Of a stretch of DNA of 7,271 bases, positions 1 to 5,529 are shown piece after piece. Every line of letters starts with the position of its first letter. The first letter of the stretch is position 1. The notes below the pieces were generated by a model. It did not search any database and was not told where the DNA came from. It saw only the letters and a list, made by a program, of their open reading frames with translations. Source of the stretch: Campylobacteraceae bacterium (GTDB taxonomy: Bacteria; Campylobacterota; Campylobacteria; Campylobacterales; Sulfurovaceae); the NCBI GenBank assembly GCA_026982175.1, contig JALSHP010000390.1, positions 1 through 7,271 of the forward strand, read 5' to 3'. Position numbers and translations under genes: made by a program.

Positions 1-77
1 TGGTAGTAAGAGAGGGACTCGAACCCTCGACCTCCGGCTTATGAGACCAGCGCTCTAACCAGCTGAGCTACCTTACC
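1..77 (-). tRNA. tRNA-Met (anticodon CAT), probably elongator
   Basis: Read on the minus strand the sequence folds as a complete 77-nt tRNA. The acceptor stem GGTAAGG (77 to 71) pairs with TCTTACT, allowing two G-U pairs, and is followed by discriminator A and an encoded CCA (3 to 1). The D stem is GCTC/GAGC with an AGCTGGTTA loop. The anticodon loop is CTCATAA, giving CAT. The T arm is GAGGG-TTCGAGT-CCCTC. A paired first acceptor base pair (G-U) and the lack of a GGG/CCC anticodon stem argue against initiator tRNA. A CAT tRNA can also be tRNA-Ile2, whose C is converted to lysidine, but pairs 4-69 and 5-68 are A-U here, unlike the C-G pairs that favour the lysidine enzyme in E. coli. I therefore prefer elongator Met; the tRNA itself is certain, the Met/Ile2 choice less so. 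Confidence 0.95.
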
Positions 78-98
78 ACCTATGTTTGAAGAGTCGAA

Positions 99-127
99 AT
101 TTTAGCTGAAATAGGCTTTGATGTCAA
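99..127 (-). promoter_or_regulatory. Sigma-70-type promoter of the tRNA
   Basis: On the minus strand a perfect -35 box TTGACA (127 to 122) is followed after exactly 17 bases by TAAAAT (104 to 99), one mismatch from the consensus -10. Transcription would start near base 92, about 15 bases before the mature tRNA 5' end. It points away from groES, so the tRNA and the chaperone genes are divergently transcribed. A near-consensus promoter suits a stable RNA gene. Confidence 0.8.
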
Positions 128-165
128 TAGAATTTTTAATTTTATTTATAAAATATTGTTTTTCT

Positions 166-195
166 TTAACCTTTAGCCTTTGTGACTAAGGTTAA
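166..195. repeat. Inverted repeat upstream of groES promoter, possible operator
   Basis: TTAACCTTTAG (166-176) and CTAAGGTTAA (186-195) are inverted copies apart from one extra T in the left arm, separated by 9 bases. It lies about 22 bases upstream of the candidate -35 box of groES and inside the divergent gap. The geometry (arms of about 10 bases with a 9-base spacer) recalls a repressor operator such as CIRCE, but the sequence is not CIRCE (TTAGCACTC/GAGTGCTAA). A T-rich stretch follows (TTGATTTTTTT), so a weak terminator for transcripts entering from the left is an alternative reading. Confidence 0.4.
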
Positions 196-217
196 TTGAT
201 TTTTTTCGCTAAATCTA

Positions 218-246
218 TTGACTTTTAATCAAAAACTTATTACTAT
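218..246 (+). promoter_or_regulatory. Candidate groES promoter
   Basis: TTGACT (218-223, five of six matches to the -35 consensus) is followed after 17 bases by TACTAT (241-246, four of six to the -10 consensus). Transcription would begin near 253, giving a leader of about 25 bases before the groES ATG. The region just upstream is T-rich, as is common for Campylobacterota promoters. No CIRCE (HrcA) or HAIR (HspR, CTTGAGT-N7-ACTCAAG) element is visible between 78 and 277, so the heat-shock control used by Helicobacter and Campylobacter groESL is not evident here. Confidence 0.5.
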
Positions 247-277
247 TCCCCAAAATATAATATATAGGAGAAACCAA

Positions 278-544
278 ATGTCATTTACGCCATTAGGTAA
301 CCGTGTTCTAATAGAACGAGAAGAGCAAAGCAATCAAACTGCTTCTGGACTTTACATTCCTGATTCAGCAAAAGAGAAACCTCTACAAGGAAAAGCTGTG
401 GCTGTTGGGAAAGAAGCTATTGAAGCTGGTATTAACGAAGGTGATGTGCTTGTGTTTCCAAAGTATGGTGGAACAGAACTTACCATTGAAGGAACAGAGT
501 ATTTAATTATGAGTAGCGATGATATTTTAGGAGTAATGAGCTAG
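278..544 (+). CDS. groES: Co-chaperonin GroES (Hsp10)
   Basis: This encodes the 88-residue co-chaperonin that caps the GroEL ring as a heptamer in the cytosol and closes the folding chamber in the ATP state. The start is ATG at 278, with AGGAG at 266-270 seven bases upstream; an in-frame TTG at 218 would add 20 residues unlike GroES and overlaps the -35 box, so I reject it. The protein begins MSFTPLGNRVLIERE, a typical GroES first strand. The mobile loop spans about residues 16-32 and has L-Y-I where E. coli has I-V-L as the GroEL-contacting tripeptide. The roof segment between AVG and the next GD is only about 10 residues, against about 17 in E. coli, which explains the short length and matches what I recall of Campylobacter GroES. 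The C-terminus (SSDDILGVMS) is standard. The Cys/His-rich metal-binding tail of Helicobacter pylori HspA is absent. It is probably transcribed with groEL. Confidence 0.97.
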   Translation: MSFTPLGNRVLIEREEQSNQTASGLYIPDSAKEKPLQGKAVAVGKEAIEAGINEGDVLVFPKYGGTELTIEGTEYLIMSSDDILGVMS

Positions 545-557
545 AAGCTCATTTTTT
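535..557 (+). terminator. Terminator-like hairpin across the groES stop codon
   Basis: AATGAGCT (535-542) and AGCTCATT (546-553) form a perfect 8-bp stem with loop AGA, followed directly by TTTT (the T run is 552-557). The groES stop codon TAG (542-544) sits in the last stem base and the loop. The shape is that of a short Rho-independent terminator. Because groEL must still be transcribed, it is more likely a partial terminator, a pause site or a 3'-end stabiliser for a groES-only transcript. Ribosomes terminating at groES would disrupt the stem, so translation could influence it. Confidence 0.6.
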
Positions 558-576
558 AGAAAGAAAATCTTTCTAA
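556..576 (+). repeat. Second hairpin between groES and groEL
   Basis: TTAGAAAGA (556-564) and TCTTTCTAA (568-576) are perfect inverted copies, giving a 9-bp stem with loop AAA. It begins within the T run of the preceding hairpin, so the two share two bases and cannot both form completely. No T tract follows, so it is not a terminator; an mRNA stability element or RNase processing site is plausible. Confidence 0.6.
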
Positions 577-616
577 TATCTGAACCAGTAGGTGAAGCTT
601 TAGTGAGATGAATTTA

Positions 617-637
617 AAAATGGACTTTGTTCATTTT
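617..637 (+). repeat. Third hairpin, just upstream of the groEL RBS
   Basis: AAAATGGAC (617-625) and GTTCATTTT (629-637) pair over 9 positions with one G-U wobble, with loop TTT. The stem ends 14 bases before the groEL Shine-Dalgarno sequence AAGGAT (651-656), so the ribosome site stays open. It could mark a processed 5' end for the groEL message or act as a weak thermosensitive structure. Confidence 0.45.
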
Positions 638-650
638 AAAGAAGAAATAT

Positions 651-664
651 AAGGATAAAAATTG
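651..664 (+). promoter_or_regulatory. groEL ribosome binding site and TTG start
   Basis: AAGGAT (651-656) lies five bases before the TTG at 662-664. This decides the start: translation from TTG gives M-A-K-E-I, the expected GroEL N-terminus, whereas the next in-frame Met is residue 30, inside the conserved VTMGPRGR segment. Confidence 0.9.
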
Positions 665-2296
665 GCAAAAGAGATACATTTTTCAGATAAAGCAAGAACA
701 GGTCTGTTTGCAGGGGTGACTAAACTAGCAGATGCAGTCAAAGTGACCATGGGTCCTCGTGGACGTAATGTCTTAATTCAAAAATCTTATGGAGCACCAC
801 ACATCACCAAAGATGGTGTTTCAGTTGCTCGTGAGATTGAGCTTGAAGATACTTTAGAAAATATGGGTGTTCAACTGGTCAAAGAGGTCGCAGCCAACAC
901 AGCAGACGAAGCTGGAGATGGAACAACAACGGCGACTGTTTTGGCACACTCTATCTTTAAAGAGGGGCTTAGAAATATTACAGCGGGAGCGAACCCTATT
1001 GAAGTGAAACGTGGTATGGACAAAGCTTCTAATGCCATTATTGAAGAGCTTAAAGCGATGAGTTTGGAGGTGCAAGACAAAGAGAAGATAGCCCAAGTAG
1101 CGACCATTTCAGCAAACTCAGATGAAGCGATTGGAAATCTTATCGCCGAAGCGATGGAGCGTGTGGGTAAAGATGGTGTTATTACGGTTGAAGAGGCAAA
1201 AGGCTTTAACGATGAGTTAGAAGTGGTTGAGGGAATGCAGTTTGACCGTGGGTATCTCTCGCCTTACTTTGTGACCAATACTGACAAAATGACCTGTGAG
1301 ATTGATGAACCACTTATTTTAGTGACCGATGCTAAGATTACGTCACTTAAAGATTTGGTGCCTGTGTTAGAGCAAATCCAACAGACAGGACGACCACTTT
1401 TAATCATTGCTGATGATGTTGAGGGAGAAGCACTCTCTACTTTGGTACTGAACAAGCTCAAAGGTGTTTTAAATATTACGGCTGTTAAAGCCCCTGGGTT
1501 TGGTGATAGAAAAAAAGCGATGCTTAATGATATTGCCATTTTAACAGGTGCTACACTTATTACCGATGAGTTAGGGCTTACACTTGAAAAAGCGACTTTG
1601 GCTGAACTGGGTCAATGTTCTAAAATTGTGATTGACAAAGACAACACGGTAGTTGTTGGAGGAAAAGGCTCAAAAGAGGCTGTAGAGTCTAGAGTAGCTG
1701 AGATTCGTGTTCAAGTGGCGAATACCACAAGTGACTATGACAAAGAGAAACTAGAGGAGCGTTTGGCAAAACTCTCTGGTGGGGTGGCTGTTATTAAAGT
1801 GGGAGCTGCAACTGAAACCGAAATGAAAGAGAAAAAAGACCGTGTAGATGATGCACTCTCTGCTACTAAAGCAGCAGTAGATGAAGGCATTGTCATTGGT
1901 GGTGGTGCCGCACTCATTAAAGCTGGTGCAAAAGTTAATTTAAGCCTTGAGGGCGACCAACAGATTGGGGCAGAGATTATCTTACGTGCCATTACTGCTC
2001 CTATGAAACAGATTGCAAGTAATGCAGGATACGATGCAGGTGTGGTTGTTAATGAGGTGATGAACTCTGATAATACAAACTATGGATTTAACGCAGCAAC
2101 TGGTGAGTATGTGGACATGCTTAAAGAGGGGATTATTGACCCACTTAAAGTCTCACGTGTGGCACTGCTTAATGCAACTTCTGTCTCTTCTTTGTTGCTT
2201 ACAACAGAAGCAACCATTTCAGACATAAAAGAAGAAGTAACTCCTCCAATGCCAGACATGGGTGGAATGGGTGGTATGGGTGGTATGGGAATGTAA
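662..2296 (+). CDS. groEL: Chaperonin GroEL (Hsp60)
   Basis: This is the 60-kDa chaperonin that forms double seven-membered rings and folds client proteins by ATP-driven cycles with GroES in the cytosol. The 544 residues are full length for the family (E. coli has 548). The equatorial ATP site is complete: GPRGR at 31-35, GDGTTT at 85-90 with D86 (E. coli D87), the catalytic D397 (E. coli D398) in RVDDALSATKAA, and the VIGGG loop around 411-415. The apical domain spans roughly 190-375. The tail ends in Gly-Gly-Met repeats (from about residue 533), typical of a single housekeeping GroEL. The start codon is TTG with a good Shine-Dalgarno sequence. It lies 117 bases after groES, with three hairpins between, and is presumably co-transcribed from the groES promoter; I see no convincing promoter of its own in the gap. 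Confidence 0.98.
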   Translation: MAKEIHFSDKARTGLFAGVTKLADAVKVTMGPRGRNVLIQKSYGAPHITKDGVSVAREIELEDTLENMGVQLVKEVAANTADEAGDGTTTATVLAHSIFKEGLRNITAGANPIEVKRGMDKASNAIIEELKAMSLEVQDKEKIAQVATISANSDEAIGNLIAEAMERVGKDGVITVEEAKGFNDELEVVEGMQFDRGYLSPYFVTNTDKMTCEIDEPLILVTDAKITSLKDLVPVLEQIQQTGRPLLIIADDVEGEALSTLVLNKLKGVLNITAVKAPGFGDRKKAMLNDIAILTGATLITDELGLTLEKATLAELGQCSKIVIDKDNTVVVGGKGSKEAVESRVAEIRVQVANTTSDYDKEKLEERLAKLSGGVAVIKVGAATETEMKEKKDRVDDALSATKAAVDEGIVIGGGAALIKAGAKVNLSLEGDQQIGAEIILRAITAPMKQIASNAGYDAGVVVNEVMNSDNTNYGFNAATGEYVDMLKEGIIDPLKVSRVALLNATSVSSLLLTTEATISDIKEEVTPPMPDMGGMGGMGGMGM

Positions 2297-2326
2297 TTTC
2301 CCTCACCCCTTTCTTTCTCTTTTTTA
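2282..2326 (+). terminator. Possible weak terminator at the end of groEL
   Basis: GGGAA (2287-2291) pairs with TTCCC (2298-2302) around a 6-base loop containing the groEL stop codon. After a two-base internal mismatch GGT (2282-2284) can pair with ACC (2305-2307). A pyrimidine-rich run ending in TTTTTT (2321-2326) follows, but it is interrupted by C residues near the stem. It would be an imperfect terminator, so some read-through into the moxR cluster is possible. Confidence 0.4.
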
Positions 2327-2375
2327 AACTTCTCAACTTATTCTCACTCCTTAAACTTTTATGCTCTTCATGAAT

Positions 2376-2421
2376 ATAGTTAAAAACTATTAACTCTTTA
2401 TTAATCTCATTAGTGTAGAAT
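2376..2421 (+). promoter_or_regulatory. Candidate promoter region of the moxR operon with an inverted repeat
   Basis: TAGAAT (2416-2421) is a good -10 box, preceded by TG, and would start transcription near 2428, about 30 bases before the moxR start. No convincing -35 box is present at the right distance. Instead the upstream part carries two similar direct repeats, TATTAACTC (2388-2396) and TATTAATCTC (2399-2408), about 11 bases apart, fitting the periodic T-rich pattern seen upstream of Campylobacterota -10 boxes. Just upstream, ATAGTT (2376-2381) and AACTAT (2385-2390) form a perfect inverted repeat around AAA that could be an operator. Confidence 0.45.
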
Positions 2422-2457
2422 CACGTATCAAGAAATCCGAATATATAGGAGCGTGGA

Positions 2458-3405
2458 TTGAATCCCATAATTGAAAATATTAAAGTAGAAATTGCCAAAG
2501 TGATGGTTGGACAAGAGAAGATGATAGAGGGGCTTTTGGTGGGCTTACTCACACGAGGACATATCTTACTTGAAGGGGTTCCTGGATTGGCTAAAACAAC
2601 TGCTGTTAATGCTTTGGCAGGAGCATTGGGATTACACTTTAAAAGGGTTCAGTTTACCCCCGACTTGTTGCCGTCAGATATTATTGGGACTGAAATTTAT
2701 GACCCTGCTGATAATATATTTAAGATTAAACAAGGACCAGTTTTTACCAACCTTTTACTAGCAGATGAGATTAACAGAGCCCCTGCCAAAGTACAATCGG
2801 CACTGCTTGAAGTGATGCAAGAGCGTCAAGTAACCATTGGAGATGAGACCTTTAAGATAGATTTACCCTTTTTGGTTATGGCAACCCAAAACCCTGTGGA
2901 GCAAGAGGGGGCGTATGAGCTACCAGAAGCTCAATTGGATAGATTTCTCATGAAAATAGTGGTAGGTTACAACACTAGATCTGAAGAGTTGGACATTGCA
3001 CGGCGTGTTGCCAATGATGGGTTTGGAGAGATTCACCAAGTGGCTACGCTTAAAGATTTGGAACGTATTCGCCAAGAGGCGATGTCGGTGCATATAGATG
3101 CTGAAGTTGAAGCTTATATTATTGAATTGATTTTTGCGACTAGAGAGCCTGAAAAATATCTATTAGAAGAGATTGCCCCTTATATTGAGTATGGAGCGAG
3201 TCCAAGAGCGAGTATTGACCTCTATAAAGCAGCACGTGCAGTTGCTTATTTGAAAGGGAATGATTTTGTCTCTCCTTTGGATGTCGCCTACATTGCCAAA
3301 GCTGTTTTACGGCACCGTATTGTTCTCTCCTATGAAGCCCAAGCCGAGGGAATAACACAAGATATGATTATTGACAAAGTATTGGGCATTGTGCCTATTC
3401 CGTAA
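2458..3405 (+). CDS. MoxR-family AAA+ ATPase
   Basis: This is a cytosolic AAA+ ATPase of the MoxR family, 315 residues, a usual length. Visible motifs in order are Walker A GVPGLAKT (40-47, K46), Walker B LLLADEINR (99-107, D103 and E104), sensor 1 in ATQNP (N145), the arginine finger R162 in ELPEAQLDRF, and sensor 2 R250 in GASPRAS, followed by the lid domain with the conserved LRHRIVLSYEA. All catalytic residues are present. The start is TTG at 2458, with AGGAG at 2447-2451 six bases upstream; starting at the next Met (residue 16) would remove a normal N-terminal helix. Family members act with VWA proteins as chaperones or assembly factors, for example in metal insertion or membrane complex maturation; the client here is unknown. 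It leads the operon and overlaps the next gene by one base (TAATG). Confidence 0.95.
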   Translation: MNPIIENIKVEIAKVMVGQEKMIEGLLVGLLTRGHILLEGVPGLAKTTAVNALAGALGLHFKRVQFTPDLLPSDIIGTEIYDPADNIFKIKQGPVFTNLLLADEINRAPAKVQSALLEVMQERQVTIGDETFKIDLPFLVMATQNPVEQEGAYELPEAQLDRFLMKIVVGYNTRSEELDIARRVANDGFGEIHQVATLKDLERIRQEAMSVHIDAEVEAYIIELIFATREPEKYLLEEIAPYIEYGASPRASIDLYKAARAVAYLKGNDFVSPLDVAYIAKAVLRHRIVLSYEAQAEGITQDMIIDKVLGIVPIP

Positions 3406-4229
3406 TGCCAAAAAAAATACTACTAAAAGCACGAAAACAAGTCTTTGGTGAGATGCTAGGTAATAACGCTTCACTTTTTCAAGGTGAAGGCTTTGAGTTT
3501 ACGGAGCTTCGTGAATATGTCTATGGGGATGATGTTCGTAAAATAGATTGGAAAACCACGGCAAAATTGGGAAAGCCTTTTATTAAGATTTACAATGAAG
3601 AGCGAGAACTCAACGTTGTGACAGCTGTGATGTTGGGTGGCTCTAGCTATTTTGGAACGGTGAGACAAAAGTCTGAATTGATGGCTGAATTGGTAGCGTT
3701 GGTAGGTTTTTTGGCAGTTAAAAATAGTGATTTGTATAGCAATCTTCTTTTTGCTGATAGATTTTATGGAATGAGTAAACCCAACAAAAAACATTTTGGG
3801 GTGCAAGATGCTGTGAGTAAAATGCAAAACTTTAATATGTTGGGGAAACATTCAGACTATGAGGTGTTTACCGATACACTCTATAAACGTCTAAAGAGAA
3901 AGTCTTTGCTTTTTATTATTTCAGACTTTGTGGGTGAGGTTGATTTGGCGTTGTTGTCCAAAAAACATGATGTAGTCGCCTTAATCGTGCGTGATAGATT
4001 TGAAGAGAATCCCCAAGCTTTGGGACAAATACGCTTAATGGACATGGAAAATGAGCGTTCTTTTGAGGGAAGGGTAGGGAGCAGTGAACTTCAAGGTTAC
4101 AAACAAGCATTGGAAGCCAATGATGCCAAACTTTATGCCGATTTTAAAAGGTTAGCAGTGCGTTACACTAAGATATATACGGATGAAGAGCCATATTTAA
4201 AGTTGGCTAAGTTACTAGGAGGGCGATAA
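3405..4229 (+). CDS. DUF58 protein with degenerate VWA-like metal site
   Basis: This 274-residue protein belongs to the DUF58 family that normally sits next to MoxR. The signature segment is at 31-54: F-T-E-L-R-E-Y, then GDDVRKIDWKTTAK. After it comes the VWA-like strand where relatives usually show D-x-S-x-S; here the aligned residues 76-80 are MLGGS, so the metal-binding Asp and first Ser are missing. A later SDF (173-175) keeps the Asp of the typical SDF motif. No transmembrane segment is visible, unlike many DUF58 proteins that have two at the N-terminus, so it is probably cytosolic or peripherally bound. The ATG overlaps the moxR stop codon and lacks a clear Shine-Dalgarno sequence, pointing to translational coupling. 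I infer that it is an adaptor between MoxR and the membrane proteins encoded downstream; no enzymatic activity is apparent. Confidence 0.9.
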   Translation: MPKKILLKARKQVFGEMLGNNASLFQGEGFEFTELREYVYGDDVRKIDWKTTAKLGKPFIKIYNEERELNVVTAVMLGGSSYFGTVRQKSELMAELVALVGFLAVKNSDLYSNLLFADRFYGMSKPNKKHFGVQDAVSKMQNFNMLGKHSDYEVFTDTLYKRLKRKSLLFIISDFVGEVDLALLSKKHDVVALIVRDRFEENPQALGQIRLMDMENERSFEGRVGSSELQGYKQALEANDAKLYADFKRLAVRYTKIYTDEEPYLKLAKLLGGR

Positions 4230-4232
4230 TTG
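4217..4232 (+). promoter_or_regulatory. Ribosome binding site and TTG start of the small membrane protein
   Basis: AGGAGGG (4217-4223), a strong Shine-Dalgarno sequence inside the end of the DUF58 gene, precedes TTG (4230-4232) by six bases. The TTG directly follows the upstream stop codon TAA (4227-4229). The next in-frame Met is residue 52, after the membrane segment, and a nearby ATG at 4237 is out of frame, so TTG is the best start. Confidence 0.8.
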
Positions 4233-4625
4233 GAAAATGAATTAAGAGACATAAAACCTCTACTAGAGATACCTGATAGTTCTTATTATATTTTTTTAGG
4301 TTTAATTTTTTTAGGGCTAACGATAGTTATTTTAATAATATTTTTTCTCATTAAAAAGTTTTGGAAAAAGAGAAAAATTGACATGCAAAAGGTCTATTTT
4401 GAACAGTTTAAAAACTTAGATTGGAGCGAGGTGAAAACATCAGCCTATGAAGCGACAAAATTAGGGCGTTTACTCACCAAAGATAATGAACGTGCCAAAG
4501 AGATTTATGGACAATTTGTTCCCATGCTTGAAGCCTATAAATATAAAAAAGAAGTTCCGATGCTTGATGAACATACTTTAAATCAATACCATCTACTGGT
4601 GCATATTATCGATGAATCAATTTAG
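4230..4625 (+). CDS. Small single-pass membrane protein, DUF4381-like
   Basis: This 131-residue protein has one clear membrane helix at about residues 19-41 (hydrophobic, rich in L, I and F), followed by a strongly basic patch KKFWKKRK (42-49). By the positive-inside rule the N-terminus faces the periplasm and the roughly 85-residue C-terminal part is cytosolic. The N-terminal ELRDIKPLLEIPDSS resembles the L-x-D-I-x-x-P start of DUF4381 proteins, which occupy the same place in MoxR/Bat operons between DUF58 and the first VWA gene. The family assignment therefore rests on weak sequence likeness plus strong gene order. The cytosolic part is helical and charged, with no recognised catalytic motif. 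It overlaps the next gene by 14 bases. I infer a role as a membrane anchor or link between cytosolic MoxR/DUF58 and the VWA proteins. Confidence 0.8.
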   Translation: MENELRDIKPLLEIPDSSYYIFLGLIFLGLTIVILIIFFLIKKFWKKRKIDMQKVYFEQFKNLDWSEVKTSAYEATKLGRLLTKDNERAKEIYGQFVPMLEAYKYKKEVPMLDEHTLNQYHLLVHIIDESI

Positions 4626-5529
4626 TTTTGAATACCCATGGGTCTTGGGTTTAATAATACTTTTTATTGTCTGTGCAAAATTTTGTAAAGTAAAAGCACG
4701 TTCTATCTATTTTCCTCATTTAAGTGCTTTAATGTTAGGTAAGACTAAAAAAGGCGTATTGTTACCATTGTTGAAGTGGTCGGGTATTGTTTTAGCCATT
4801 GTGGCACTGGCTTCGCCTATTTTGACTAAAGAGTATAGCAACTCTAAAAAACATGGGCGAGATATTGTGTTGATTATTGATACTTCAGAGTCGATGAAGC
4901 AAGACCGTTTTGATAAAAATGATTTACAAAAAAATAAATTTCAAGTCACCAAAGAGGTGGCAGCCTCTTTTGTGGCGAAACGGAAAAATGACCGAATAGG
5001 GCTTATTACCTTTGCTGACATTGCTTTTGTGGCATCACCTTTGACTTTTGAGACGGATTTTTTGGAAAAAATCATAGGGATGCAACGTTTGGGCATTGCA
5101 GGGAGACGGACAGCCATAAATGATGCCTTGATACAATCTTATGCTATGTTAGAACGCTCAAAAGCTAAAAGTAAGATTGTTATTTTACTGACAGACGGTA
5201 TTGACAACATGAGCCAAATTACCGTAGATGAGGTGAAATCTTTGGTTTCAAAATCTAAAGTGAAGCTCTATACCATTGGGGTAGGAAGAGAGAGAGACTT
5301 TGATGGTAGATATTTAAAAGCATTAGCAGAAGCAGGAAATGGGCTAAGCTTTTCTGCTCAAAATGCTGAGATGTTGACTCAAATCTATGAGAAAATTGAC
5401 CGATTAGAGGTCTCTAAAATAGAAGATAAAAAATTTGTACAACATAGCTACCTTTTTGTCTATCCGTTGATATTTGCCATTTTACTCTTACTCTTTTTTA
5501 TCTATTTTAAAAATATGAGGAGTCTCTAA
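4612..5529 (+). CDS. Membrane-anchored VWA protein, BatA-like
   Basis: This 305-residue protein has membrane segments at about 9-24, 51-70 and 279-297 with a VWA domain between the second and third (about 83-265). The metal-ion-dependent adhesion site is intact: D90-T-S-E-S94, T167 in GRRTAIND, and D195 in LLTDGIDN. The short loop between helices 1 and 2 is rich in Lys and Arg, and the C-terminal tail KNMRSL is basic, so both are probably cytosolic and the VWA domain periplasmic. This architecture, and a second VWA gene directly downstream, match BatA of Bat (aerotolerance-type) operons. VWA domains bind protein partners through Mg2+; the partner here is unknown. The ATG at 4612 has no good Shine-Dalgarno sequence and lies within the upstream gene, so expression probably relies on translational coupling. 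The name BatA is by architecture and order, not by function. Confidence 0.9.
   Translation: MNQFSFEYPWVLGLIILFIVCAKFCKVKARSIYFPHLSALMLGKTKKGVLLPLLKWSGIVLAIVALASPILTKEYSNSKKHGRDIVLIIDTSESMKQDRFDKNDLQKNKFQVTKEVAASFVAKRKNDRIGLITFADIAFVASPLTFETDFLEKIIGMQRLGIAGRRTAINDALIQSYAMLERSKAKSKIVILLTDGIDNMSQITVDEVKSLVSKSKVKLYTIGVGRERDFDGRYLKALAEAGNGLSFSAQNAEMLTQIYEKIDRLEVSKIEDKKFVQHSYLFVYPLIFAILLLLFFIYFKNMRSL

Noticed and set aside
248..255. CCCCAAAA as a sigma-32 type -10 element
   Set aside because: It partly resembles CCCCATNT, but no CTTGAA-like -35 element lies at the required distance upstream.
256..261. Perfect TATAAT as the groES -10 box
   Set aside because: Transcription would start near 268, inside the Shine-Dalgarno sequence at 266-270, leaving no usable ribosome site. 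TACTAT at 241-246 with TTGACT at 17-base spacing is better.
218..277. Longer groES reading frame starting at TTG 218
   Set aside because: It adds 20 residues unlike any GroES N-terminus, overlaps the candidate -35 box, and the ATG at 278 has a well-placed AGGAG.
854..1992. Several minus-strand open frames of 78-91 codons within groEL (854-1096, 871-1107, 1264-1539, 1735-1992)
   Set aside because: They are antisense shadows of a strongly conserved gene, show no recognisable domains, and are Ser/Cys-rich in the way antisense translations usually are.
2570..4110. Open frames 2570-2761 (plus), 3140-3358, 3471-3851 and 3916-4110 (minus)
   Set aside because: They lie entirely within the moxR and DUF58 coding regions in other frames, with no supporting motifs or ribosome sites.
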